Source of the DNA: an uncultured Butyrivibrio sp.
GTDB taxonomy: Bacteria; Bacillota; Clostridia; Lachnospirales; Lachnospiraceae
Assembly: GCA_947168335.1 (NCBI GenBank)
Contig: CAMVLM010000013.1
Coordinates: forward strand, 1 to 44,277
Length of the DNA stretch: 44,277 bases
Direction of reading: 5' to 3'
Shown here: one piece after another, positions 26,978-35,126 of the stretch
How the letters are laid out: every line of letters starts with the position of its first letter
Position numbering within the stretch: the first letter of the stretch is position 1
Made by a program: the position numbers and the translations under genes
Notes under the pieces: model-generated
The model's database searches: none
Seen by the model: the letters and a program-made list of their open reading frames with translations, nothing else
Told to the model about the DNA's origin: nothing

Positions 26978-27023
26978 ACCTTTTTGTTATTTAATTTCAA
27001 AACTTTTGCACCCAATTATATTC

Positions 27024-27121
27024 CTATTGTATTTTCAGTAACCCCTACCACTTTCGCCCTATACAAACTATTGTATTTCCAATAACCCCTACTACTTTCG
27101 GTCGCCACAAACTATCGTATG
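27024..27121. repeat. 44-bp tandem repeat, 2.2 copies
   Basis: Units begin at 27024, 27068 and 27112 with CTATTGTATTT (the third is a partial CTATCGTATG). Copies 1 and 2 agree at about 35 of 44 positions; the shared core is TAACCCCTACYACTTTCG. It lies between mgtE and the pflB 3' palindrome and encodes nothing obvious. Confidence 0.75.
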
Positions 27122-27125
27122 GCAA

Positions 27126-27302
27126 GACCTCTCAGCAGACTTAGACAAAGAAAGACTCTATATATTCATGAAACGGTCTTAAAAAACGTCGGTTCTTAGG
27201 TGTTGTTTTTTAACACCTTAGAACCGCTACGTTTTTCACGAAACGAAAGTGTCCGTTGAATGAATTATATAGAGTCTTGATTGTTTAAGACTGCGAGAGG
27301 TC
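27126..27302. repeat. 177-bp imperfect palindrome adjoining the pflB stop codon
   Basis: Outer arms GACCTCTC / GAGAGGTC pair perfectly. The next 35 bases of each side also match well (GACTCTATATATTCAT versus GAATTATATAGAGTC), and the centre is a second hairpin. The right end is 5 bases from the pflB stop. It resembles a small non-coding mobile palindrome (MITE-like) or a very long 3' UTR hairpin. No ORF is inside. Confidence 0.75.
27181..27232 (-). terminator. Intrinsic terminator of pflB (centre of the palindrome)
   Basis: A stem of about 18 bp (ACGTCGGTTCTTAGGTGTT against AACACCTTAGAACCGCTACGT, two mismatches) with a short loop. On the minus strand it is followed by TTTTTT. It should end pflB transcripts; the flanking T runs make it work in both directions. 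Confidence 0.75.
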
Positions 27303-27307
27303 GGTTA

Positions 27308-29572
27308 TTACATAGCCTCGTGGCAGGTTCTGCTGATTACGTCGAGCTGCTGTTCGCGAGTGAGGTCGATGAACTTAACTGCGTAACCTGATACACGGAT
27401 TGTGAAGTTAGCATACTCAGGCTTCTCAGGATGCTCCATAGCGTCCTTAAGCTTCTCAACACCAAATACGTTAACGTTGAGGTGGTGTGCTCCCTGATCA
27501 AAATATCCGTCCATAACATTTACAAGCTTCTCTGAACGCTCCTCGTCGTCATGACCAAGTGCGCCGGGGTTGATGGTCTGTGTATTTGAAATACCATCAA
27601 GAGCATACTCGTAAGGAAGCTTGGCAACTGAGTTAAGTGATGCAAGAAGTCCTGACTGCTCTGCGCCATAAGACGGGTTTGCACCGGGTGCAAAAGGAGC
27701 AAATGCAGGTCTGCCATCCGGAAGAGCACCTGTAGCCTTACCATAAACAACGTTAGATGTAATTGTAAGGATAGATGTTGTAGGCTCTGAATTTCTGTAA
27801 GTGTGGTTCTTCTTAACCTTCTTGAGGAAAGTCTTAAGAAGCCATACAGCAATCTCGTCTGCTCTCTCATCATCATTACCATACTTAGGGAAGTCACCCT
27901 CTACCTGGTAATCAACAACAAGACCGGACTCATCACGAACTGTCTTAACCTTAGCGTACTTAATCGCGCAAAGTGAATCAACTACGTGTGAGAAGCCTGC
28001 GATACCTGTAGCGAATGTACGGCGTACATCTGTATCGATAAGAGCCATCTCAGCAGCTTCATAGTAGTATTTGTCATGCATGTACTGGATAAGGTTCAGG
28101 ATATTTACATAAAGGCTTGCAAGCCAATCCATCATCTTGTCGTACTTCTTCATAACTTCATCAAAGTCAAGATACTCAGATGTGATAGGTGCATATTCAG
28201 GACCTACCTGCATGTGGTTACCCTGCTTGTCAAGGAACTTCTCATCCTTACCACCATTGATAGCGTAAAGGAGGCACTTTGCAAGGTTAGCTCTTGCGCC
28301 GAAGAACTGCATTTCCTTACCTGTCTGTGTAGCTGATACGCAGCAGCAGATGCTGTAATCATCACCCCATACAGGACGCATAACATCATCATTCTCGTAC
28401 TGAATAGAAGATGTTGTAACTGAAATCTTAGCAGCATACTTCTTGAAGTTTTTAGGAAGCTTTGAAGTGTAAAGTACTGTAAGGTTAGGCTCAGGGCTGG
28501 GTCCCATGTTCTCAAGAGTGTGCAGGAATCTGTAGTCATTCTTGGTAACCATGTGACGACCATCCATACCAAATCCGCCGACCTCAAGTGTAGCCCAAAC
28601 GGGATCACCGGAGAAGAGCTGATTGTAGCTGGGGATACGGGCAAACTTAACCATTCTGCATTTCATAACGAGATGGTCAATAAGCTCCTGTGCCTCTGTC
28701 TCTGTAAGAGTACCTTCCTTAAGGTCTCTTTCAATATAAATATCAAGGAATGTTGAAACACGTCCAACAGACATTGCAGCACCGTTCTGAGTCTTGATAG
28801 CTGCAAGATATCCGAAGTAAAGCCACTGAACAGCCTCTTTAGCGTTTGTTGCAGGCTGTGAAATATCATAGCCATAAACTAAAGCCATCTCCTTCATTCC
28901 ACGAAGGGCTCTGATCTGCTCAGCAATCTCCTCACGCTGACGGATGATATCATCAGTCATAACACCGCAACCGCAAAGAGAGAAGTCTTCCTTCTTTTCC
29001 TCAATAAGGAAATCAATACCGTAAAGAGCAACTCTACGATAATCGCCTACGATACGGCCACGTCCGTATGTATCCGGAAGTCCTGTAACGATGTGGCTGT
29101 GACGTGCTGCCATCATCTCAGGTGTATATGCATCGAAAACAGCCTGGTTATGCGTCTTGTGGTACTCAGTGAAAATCTTGTGATACTTCTCATTTACCTT
29201 AAAGCCGTAGGTCTCTGCAGCCTGCTCAGCCATCTTGATACCGCCAAAAGGCATGAATGCGCGCTTAAGGGGCTTGTCAGTCTGAAGACCAACTACCTTC
29301 TCAAGATCCTTCATAGAATCGTCGATATAACCGGGGCCATAAGCTGTAAGACCTGATACGATCTCAGTCTCACACTCAAGAACACCGCCGTTCTCACGCT
29401 CCTTCTTCTGAAGCTCCTGAAGTTTTCCCCAAAGCTTGTCTGTTGCATCAGTAGCATCAGCAAGGAAACTCTCATCCCCATCATAGGGCTGATAGTTATT
29501 CTGAATGAAGTCTCTTACGTTAACTTCATCTGTCCACTTGTTACCTTTGAAGCCTCTCCATTGTTCTCTCAT
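27308..29572 (-). CDS. pflB: Pyruvate formate-lyase (formate C-acetyltransferase)
   Basis: 754 residues from the ATG at 29572 (AGAGGAG upstream). The open frame runs 32 codons further, but those codons overlap the promoter. The catalytic cysteines are in [13 protein letters not shown] and the radical glycine is in RVSGYAV, 23 residues before the C-terminus (ends TCHEAM). The enzyme converts pyruvate and CoA to formate and acetyl-CoA in anaerobic sugar fermentation and needs radical activation by PflA, encoded 2 kb away at 31.5-32.2 kb. It is monocistronic here, with its own promoter and terminator. The pattern matches true PFL rather than glycerol or choline lyases. Confidence 0.96.
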   Translation of the reverse strand: MREQWRGFKGNKWTDEVNVRDFIQNNYQPYDGDESFLADATDATDKLWGKLQELQKKERENGGVLECETEIVSGLTAYGPGYIDDSMKDLEKVVGLQTDKPLKRAFMPFGGIKMAEQAAETYGFKVNEKYHKIFTEYHKTHNQAVFDAYTPEMMAARHSHIVTGLPDTYGRGRIVGDYRRVALYGIDFLIEEKKEDFSLCGCGVMTDDIIRQREEIAEQIRALRGMKEMALVYGYDISQPATNAKEAVQWLYFGYLAAIKTQNGAAMSVGRVSTFLDIYIERDLKEGTLTETEAQELIDHLVMKCRMVKFARIPSYNQLFSGDPVWATLEVGGFGMDGRHMVTKNDYRFLHTLENMGPSPEPNLTVLYTSKLPKNFKKYAAKISVTTSSIQYENDDVMRPVWGDDYSICCCVSATQTGKEMQFFGARANLAKCLLYAINGGKDEKFLDKQGNHMQVGPEYAPITSEYLDFDEVMKKYDKMMDWLASLYVNILNLIQYMHDKYYYEAAEMALIDTDVRRTFATGIAGFSHVVDSLCAIKYAKVKTVRDESGLVVDYQVEGDFPKYGNDDERADEIAVWLLKTFLKKVKKNHTYRNSEPTTSILTITSNVVYGKATGALPDGRPAFAPFAPGANPSYGAEQSGLLASLNSVAKLPYEYALDGISNTQTINPGALGHDDEERSEKLVNVMDGYFDQGAHHLNVNVFGVEKLKDAMEHPEKPEYANFTIRVSGYAVKFIDLTREQQLDVISRTCHEAM

Positions 29573-29629
29573 AATTTGTTTCTCCTCTGCAAATTGCCAA
29601 TTTACTTTTATCTGATATGGATATAATTT

Positions 29630-29659
29630 ATTATAGACACAATATCTTGTGGTTTTCAA
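29630..29659 (-). promoter_or_regulatory. Sigma-A promoter of pflB
   Basis: On the minus strand TTGAAA (29654-29659), an 18-base spacer and TATAAT (29630-29635) form a near-consensus promoter. This leaves a 5' UTR of about 50 bases before the pflB ATG, consistent with strong expression of a central fermentation enzyme. Confidence 0.75.
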
Positions 29660-29678
29660 CAATTTCAATACAAGATAT
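29642..29678. promoter_or_regulatory. Inverted repeat spanning the pflB -35 box
   Basis: ATATCTTGT (29642-29650) and ACAAGATAT (29670-29678) are perfect 9-base inverted arms, 19 bases apart, and they bracket the -35 box. A second small inverted repeat, CACAA/TTGTG, lies in the spacer. They could be operator sites for a redox or fermentation regulator. The spacing does not match the Rex consensus well, so none is named. Confidence 0.45.
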
Positions 29679-29833
29679 GTACTTATATTATTTCAATCCG
29701 AATGGTATTCTTACATATATCAGATTTATTTGCAACCACAAATGCGAAGAAAATGCCCTTTATGAGATTTTTTGTCAATTTTTTAACTATTTCATCATTT
29801 TTTCATCACCTATTATGAAACATGTACAAAACG

Positions 29834-31297
29834 CTATTTTCGTCTGCTGATTTTGAGAATTTCATGCAGGATTTTCTCGGTGATCTCCATATCCTTTTCG
29901 CATTCCTTGCCTATTTCTATGCTGGTCTGTGCCGATGCAGCAACCTGCTCAGACGTTGCCGACAGATTGCTGATGGCATCCATAACCTTGGTATTGGCAT
30001 CCACACAGGAATCTACATTATCGGCTATCTTATTGGCTCTTACATTAAGGCCGCTGACTTTTTCCATTATCACTTCAAATTTCTCACCTGTCTCGGCAAT
30101 GAGCTCACTCTGCTGACTGGCTGAATCAACGCACAACTGCATATTGTCAGAAGCTTTGTTTACTTTCTCTATCAGGTCATCAATTGTAGAAGATATCTCC
30201 TCTGCCGATTCCTTGGTATGCTCTGACAGCGCTCTTATCTCATCAGCAACAACGGCGAATCCTTTTCCGGCTTCGCCAGCTCTTGCTGCCTCTATTGAAG
30301 CATTCAAAGCAAGAAGGTTTGTCTGTCCGGATATAGAAAGTATAGTCGCAACAATATCCTTAACTGTACCTGCAGACTGCTGAAGTGTTGATGTCATCTT
30401 CGCAGTATCCGCATTTATCTCAGATGCTTCTGCGGATTTTGCCTGCAGATCCTTGACCAGTGCATTACCTTCATTGACATTGCCTGATACTTCATCGGTA
30501 TTAGCGCGCATCGCTCTTGCCTGATGAGCAATATCCTCAAGCGCTCCGGTAATATTGGAATTCATTTCTGTCTGCGTCTGAATTGCTTCTGCAGTCAGGG
30601 TTACGGATTGAGAAATCTGCTCTGCAGACTCAGCGCTTGAAACAACCTTATCAGCAAGTGCCTCCATTGCCTGATTTGCATCCTCAAGCTTGGCAGCAAT
30701 CTGTACACCTATCTGCTGTATTACCGCAGCATCTTCCTGCTGGCGCTTTGCCGTCGTCTCTATCTCTTCAATGGTTTCACCGTTCTGACGGCTGTTAAGC
30801 CTTACATAGAACAGAGCCATCAGTGATAACAGTATGGTAAAAACTGCATCCGTCATTACCATATTTATTCTTGCGGCAACTTCCACCGAATACATTCTGA
30901 ACAAAGCAATATAAAAAAGATTGAGCGCCGAAACAAAAACTGCTATAAGAAGTGTCAGCGTGACATCAGAATAAAGAAGAACCAAAAGAAGAAGTTCAGG
31001 ACCAAAAGCCCACATGTACGGAACATGGACAGATCCAATCATTACAACAAGATAGCTCAATGCCGTTCCGCCCATAATCAGGTATTTTCCACGGGTTCTC
31101 TTATTATACCTGACAAAACCGTAAACAGTGATTACCAGAGAAATCATCTGCAGCACAGCCATCCCAGCGGTATTGATAAAACCGACCCTTTCAGCCTGAT
31201 ACACATAAGTTGAGATGAGTTCAAACAACTGCACCACGCATGCAAATCTGAATGCAAGAAGGTTTCTTTCATAAATGTGTTTTTCATGTATATCCAT
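29834..31297 (-). CDS. Methyl-accepting chemotaxis protein with membrane-embedded N-terminus
   Basis: 487 residues. About six hydrophobic segments fill residues 15-165, with no extracellular ligand domain and no recognisable HAMP domain. A cytoplasmic coiled coil follows, with the MCP signalling tip around residue 330-370 ([19 protein letters not shown], then [18 protein letters not shown]). It should signal through CheA/CheW. The stimulus might be sensed within the membrane or by the membrane state. GAGGGAC is before the ATG. It is preceded by a strong terminator, so it forms its own unit between pflB and pflA. Confidence 0.9.
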   Translation of the reverse strand: MDIHEKHIYERNLLAFRFACVVQLFELISTYVYQAERVGFINTAGMAVLQMISLVITVYGFVRYNKRTRGKYLIMGGTALSYLVVMIGSVHVPYMWAFGPELLLLVLLYSDVTLTLLIAVFVSALNLFYIALFRMYSVEVAARINMVMTDAVFTILLSLMALFYVRLNSRQNGETIEEIETTAKRQQEDAAVIQQIGVQIAAKLEDANQAMEALADKVVSSAESAEQISQSVTLTAEAIQTQTEMNSNITGALEDIAHQARAMRANTDEVSGNVNEGNALVKDLQAKSAEASEINADTAKMTSTLQQSAGTVKDIVATILSISGQTNLLALNASIEAARAGEAGKGFAVVADEIRALSEHTKESAEEISSTIDDLIEKVNKASDNMQLCVDSASQQSELIAETGEKFEVIMEKVSGLNVRANKIADNVDSCVDANTKVMDAISNLSATSEQVAASAQTSIEIGKECEKDMEITEKILHEILKISRRK

Positions 31298-31414
31298 ATT
31301 TTGTCCCTCATATTATTGAAAACAAACTACCACATCTATATTATTTGACATCCAATACTAATAATTCAATTAAATTTCGATAAACACTTCATGTATTATA
31401 AAGAAACAGGCGTT

Positions 31415-31456
31415 AAAAAAGGATGCCGATCAGATCTGTTTATCCGATCAGCACCC
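31415..31456 (-). terminator. Intrinsic terminator of the nptA-hypB-pflA operon
   Basis: A 15-bp stem (31421-31435 with 31442-31456, GGATGCCGATCAGAT / ATCCGATCAGCACCC, two G-U pairs) followed on the minus strand by TTTTTT. Very clear; it separates pflA from the chemoreceptor gene. Confidence 0.93.
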
Positions 31457-31493
31457 ATCTTAAATTTTCTATTACAAAATCAAATACCGCAGC

Positions 31494-32219
31494 CTATCCG
31501 GCTAATATCTTCCTGGCATTCTCAACTCTCTCGGGAGATGGAGCCTCCACGCCTTCAAGTTTATAGGGGATGCCAAGTTCATCCCATTTGAACTTTCCAA
31601 GCGAGTGATACGGAAGCACATCTATCTTCTGAACATTTGACAATGTATCGATGAATTCTCTGGTTTTTATCAGATACTCATCCACGTCGGTAATTCCCGG
31701 AACAAGAACGTGCCTTATCCACACAGGTTTGCCAATTTCAGATAAATAGCGAAGCATATCAAGAATATTCTCATTAGGTTTACCCGTAAGCTCTTTATGC
31801 TGCTCATTATCTATATGCTTGATATCAACGAGCAAAAGATCCGTGTCCTTCATCAATTCATTAAATGAAGAAAAGAACGGCTCCTCTCTTGCAAAAGGTT
31901 CTCCCGCAGTATCAATGCAGGTGTTTATTCCTCTCTCTTTAGCTTCATGGAATAATTCCTTTAAAAAGTCCAGCTGCAGAAGAGGCTCTCCGCCGCTTAC
32001 CGTGATTCCTCCGTCTTCACCCCAGTAGCTTTTATACCGTTCTGCCTTATCAAGAAGTTCGGAGGCAGTCTTAAGGTCACTTCCCTCGGGATTCCAGGTG
32101 TCCGCATTGTGACAGTATTTACACCTTAAGTTGCATCCTTTTAAAAATATAATAAATCTGACCCCCGGTCCATCGACGGAACCGAAGGTCTCTATTGAGT
32201 GTATCTTACCGTATGTCAT
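31494..32219 (-). CDS. pflA: Pyruvate formate-lyase activating enzyme (radical SAM)
   Basis: 241 residues from the ATG at 32219, which overlaps the hypB stop (TAATG). A TTG four codons upstream is possible but less likely. The radical-SAM cluster motif is GCNLRCKYCHN (CxxxCxxC), followed by TVSGGEPLLQ (SAM-binding GGE). The family PFL-AE signature VDGPGVRFIIFLKGC precedes it. It installs the glycyl radical on PflB. The gene is separated from pflB by the chemoreceptor and ends the nptA-hypB-pflA operon. Confidence 0.95.
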   Translation of the reverse strand: MTYGKIHSIETFGSVDGPGVRFIIFLKGCNLRCKYCHNADTWNPEGSDLKTASELLDKAERYKSYWGEDGGITVSGGEPLLQLDFLKELFHEAKERGINTCIDTAGEPFAREEPFFSSFNELMKDTDLLLVDIKHIDNEQHKELTGKPNENILDMLRYLSEIGKPVWIRHVLVPGITDVDEYLIKTREFIDTLSNVQKIDVLPYHSLGKFKWDELGIPYKLEGVEAPSPERVENARKILAG

Positions 32220-32884
32220 TATTTCTTCCAATCTTCAACCTGGCTGCTCAGCCACTCTGCAAATTTATCAACGCCCTCTCCTGTTTTTGCACAGATAGGT
32301 ATGATCTCAGCTTTGGGATTGCGCATATGGATATACTCTTTGCACTTTTCAAGATCAAAATCAAAATAAGGTGCCACATCAATCTTATTGATGAGAACAA
32401 CATCGCAAATGCTGAACATAAGAGGATACTTCAAAGGCTTGTCATGTCCCTCGGGAACTGACAGTATCATGGCATTCTTGGATGCACCTGTATCAAACTC
32501 TGCAGGACATACAAGATTTCCAACGTTCTCAAGGATAGCAAGCTCTACATCACCTTCAACAAGAGCATCAAGGCCCTGTCTTGTCATGTCAGCATCAAGG
32601 TGACACATTCCGCCTGTGTGAAGCTGAATAGCTTTAACACCTGTCTCGGCAATCTTTTTGGCATCAACATCAGAATCAATATCTGCTTCCATTACACCGA
32701 TTTTATATTTATCCTTAAGTGCAGCAATTGTAGCCTTAAGTGTAGTTGTCTTTCCTGATCCGGGAGAAGACATGAGGTTTAAAAGAAAAATACCTTTATC
32801 CTTAAGCTCTCCTCTAAGGAGTTCTGCTCTCTCATCATTACTCTCAAAAACACTTCTTTTTAACTCAATAACTCTTGTACTCAT
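32219..32884 (-). CDS. hypB: HypB-type nickel-incorporation GTPase
   Basis: 221 residues of the HypB/UreG SIMIBI class. Walker A is MSSPGSGKTTTL, the switch/metal site is HTGGMCHLDADM with the conserved Cys-His pair, ENVGNLVCPAEFD follows, and the base-specificity motif is NKID. There is no N-terminal His-rich nickel-storage stretch. It supplies Ni2+ to a NiFe hydrogenase in known systems, but neither hydrogenase genes nor hypA lie in this window. AAGGAGAG is before the ATG. The gene overlaps nptA by ATGA and pflA by TAATG, so all three are translationally coupled. Confidence 0.88.
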   Translation of the reverse strand: MSTRVIELKRSVFESNDERAELLRGELKDKGIFLLNLMSSPGSGKTTTLKATIAALKDKYKIGVMEADIDSDVDAKKIAETGVKAIQLHTGGMCHLDADMTRQGLDALVEGDVELAILENVGNLVCPAEFDTGASKNAMILSVPEGHDKPLKYPLMFSICDVVLINKIDVAPYFDFDLEKCKEYIHMRNPKAEIIPICAKTGEGVDKFAEWLSSQVEDWKK

Positions 32885-34935
32885 TTTCTCTCCTTGTATA
32901 AGGTTCCTTCCCCTTCGTTATCCTTATTTCCGTCTTTATCTTTATTCTTGTCTTTCTTCTTTTTTACTTTTTCTTTGGTTTTATCCTTGATCTTTTCTTT
33001 CTCTTTTTTGATCTTGTTTTTCTTTGCCTCAGCTGCAGCGATGGCTTCCTGAATGATGTCCTCTTCCTCGGCCTTCATAATGCTGACTAATGCTGCATGA
33101 TCCTCTGCGAAGGATGTATTGATCTCCTCATCCTCTTCTGCGCCCTTCTTCATTACAGGAAGTCGGTACTTTCTTTCATACAGATCAACCGCAATCTCGA
33201 ATTCCTGGTTCTTCTCTTCCTTGAGATGCTCAAGATACTCGTGAGTATCAAACATACCCTCGCTGACCTCAAGGATGCACACTGCTATATTCGAGCAGTG
33301 GTCTGCGATTCGCTCAAAATCCGTTCCAAGATCTGACAGAATGAAGCCAAGATCTATTGTGCATTTTCCCTTGCGAAGTCTGCGCACATGTCTGCGCTTA
33401 ACTTCCATGTTGATTCCGTCTATAACTTCTTCCAGCGGCTCTACAGATCTGGCAAGTCTGAGATCCTGATTTGCAAATGACTGGAATGAAAGATCAACTA
33501 TCTCTTTTACGGCATTTGAGAATACCTTCAGCTCTTCCCTGGCCTTAGCGGAAAACTTCTCATTTTTCTCGTTCATGGTTCTTGCGGTCTGAGCAATGTT
33601 GAGAGCATGATCACTTATTCTCTCAAAATCAGTAATACAGTGAATGATTATTGATAAGATCCTTGAATCCTTCTCAGCAAGATGATGGTTGTTGATCTGC
33701 ATGAGATAAGTTCCAAGCTGATCCTCATATCTGTCAACTCTCTCCTCAAGACGTCTTACATCATCAAGTGTTTCTTCATCGTATTTATCAAGAAGAAGGA
33801 TTGCTTTTTCAAGACCATCCTTAGCAAAGGCTGCCATATCCATTGCAACCTGTTTACTCTGTTCCAAAGCGAAAGGCGGGTTTGAAAGGAACAAAGGATC
33901 CAGCTTGGTGATAGCCTGAGATTCTTCCGCCTCCTCTTTTTCCTTCTCATCAATCGGAATAGTTGCATATGCCATTTTAACAAGAAGTCCTGAGAATGGC
34001 AGCATAAGCGGTGTTCCCACCAGGTTGATAAGCGTATGAATCGATGCTATACCAACCATTCCGGCCTGTCTGTACATAAATGCAAAATCCACAAAAGAAT
34101 GTATTGCATAGAAAATTATCATGAAGGAGCATGCTTTTATCACATTGAAATACAGATGCATAAGAGCAGCTCTCTTACCGTTTTTATTGGCACCAAGTGA
34201 TGAAAGGATCGCTGTGATACAGGTACCAACCTCAGCACCAACTACGACAGGAAGTGCCACACTGTAAGTTATGTGTACCGAAGCAGACAGCGCCTGCATT
34301 ACACCGATGGTTCCAGCAGAGCTCTGAATTACCATTGTAAAGAGCACACCTACCACAAAACCTATTATTGGATTACTGAATGTCATCAGTATCTCCTGAA
34401 ATCCCTTGTTGTCTTCAAGAGGAGATACCGCATCAGACATCATGCTCATACCAAACATCAGCACTGAAAAGCCGATAAGAATAAGTCCTATGTTGTTTTT
34501 CTTATCATTTTTGGAAAACATGTAAAGAACAATACCGATGATTGCCAAAAATGGTGTAAACGATGTGGGTTTTAACAGATTGATAAGAAAATTGTCACTG
34601 CTTATCGCATTTAATGAAAGGAGCCATGCCGTAAACGTGGTACCAAGATTGGCGCCGAGGATAACATTGACTGCTTCCTTAAGTGACATAATGCCTGAAT
34701 TAACAAGACCGACAACCATTACGGTTGATGCAGATGATGACTGCACCAGGGCAGTAACACCAACTCCGAACAGATATGCAATGATAGGATGCTTGGTCAC
34801 GGTGCTAAGTACCGCTTCCAGTTTTCCTCCGGCAGTCTTGGTAAGACCACCACTCATTACGTTCATACCATACAAAAACAAGGCCAATCCACCGGTCAGC
34901 CCTGCTATAAGCGAAAATAAATCTCTTGAATTCAT
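32881..34935 (-). CDS. nptA: Na+/phosphate cotransporter with PhoU-like domain and Lys-rich tail
   Basis: 684 residues. Two inverted Na/Pi repeats with QSSSA motifs (VTALVQSSSASTVMVVGLV and FTMVIQSSAGTIGVM) and about nine membrane segments fill residues 1-330. A PhoU-like four-helix region (about 345-560, DRYEDQLGTYLMQI, ISDHALNIAQTAR) follows, as in the YjbB/NptA family. The last 50 residues are an unusual run of Lys/Asp/Glu (KKEKEKIKDKTKEKVKKKKD). Imports or exports phosphate with Na+. GGAGGT precedes the ATG. First gene of the hypB-pflA operon. Confidence 0.9.
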   Translation of the reverse strand: MNSRDLFSLIAGLTGGLALFLYGMNVMSGGLTKTAGGKLEAVLSTVTKHPIIAYLFGVGVTALVQSSSASTVMVVGLVNSGIMSLKEAVNVILGANLGTTFTAWLLSLNAISSDNFLINLLKPTSFTPFLAIIGIVLYMFSKNDKKNNIGLILIGFSVLMFGMSMMSDAVSPLEDNKGFQEILMTFSNPIIGFVVGVLFTMVIQSSAGTIGVMQALSASVHITYSVALPVVVGAEVGTCITAILSSLGANKNGKRAALMHLYFNVIKACSFMIIFYAIHSFVDFAFMYRQAGMVGIASIHTLINLVGTPLMLPFSGLLVKMAYATIPIDEKEKEEAEESQAITKLDPLFLSNPPFALEQSKQVAMDMAAFAKDGLEKAILLLDKYDEETLDDVRRLEERVDRYEDQLGTYLMQINNHHLAEKDSRILSIIIHCITDFERISDHALNIAQTARTMNEKNEKFSAKAREELKVFSNAVKEIVDLSFQSFANQDLRLARSVEPLEEVIDGINMEVKRRHVRRLRKGKCTIDLGFILSDLGTDFERIADHCSNIAVCILEVSEGMFDTHEYLEHLKEEKNQEFEIAVDLYERKYRLPVMKKGAEEDEEINTSFAEDHAALVSIMKAEEEDIIQEAIAAAEAKKNKIKKEKEKIKDKTKEKVKKKKDKNKDKDGNKDNEGEGTLYKERK

Positions 34936-34999
34936 CCATACCTCCTACTTCAACTACCTTTAGGTACTACGTATTTTTCACCCTCTTAACTTACTATAT

Positions 35000-35028
35000 A
35001 TCGTAACCGATATTTTTTCTCTTGGCAA
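35000..35028 (-). promoter_or_regulatory. Candidate promoter of nptA-hypB-pflA
   Basis: On the minus strand TTGCCA (35023-35028), a 17-base spacer and TACGAT (35000-35005) lie about 65 bases upstream of the nptA ATG. A second AT-rich -10-like TATAAT at 35065-35070 lacks a good -35. Confidence 0.5.
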
Positions 35029-35126
35029 GTTCTGGTAATTTTCGCTTTGCAAAACCATAGATGTATTATATTCTCGCATATTACACAGCATAGTACTTGA
35101 TTCTGCCGTGACCCCAAACTATTATC

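Noticed and set aside
26857-27000. M-box or other riboswitch upstream of mgtE
   Set aside because: I looked for the conserved M-box core and the paired stems and found no match; only a short leader ORF and direct repeats are visible.
27024-27302. CRISPR array
   Set aside because: There are only two and a fraction head-to-tail copies of a diverged 44-bp unit with no spacers, plus one palindrome. No cas genes are in the window.
29640-29665. Rex operator at the pflB promoter
   Set aside because: TTGTTGAAAACCACAA resembles TTGTTAAN4TTAACAA only at its ends, and the length is 16 instead of 18, so I describe the inverted repeat without naming a regulator.
31298-31414. Sigma-D (flagellar/chemotaxis) promoter for the chemoreceptor
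   Set aside because: A TAAA...CGATAA-like pattern exists but on the opposite strand; nothing convincing points toward the gene.
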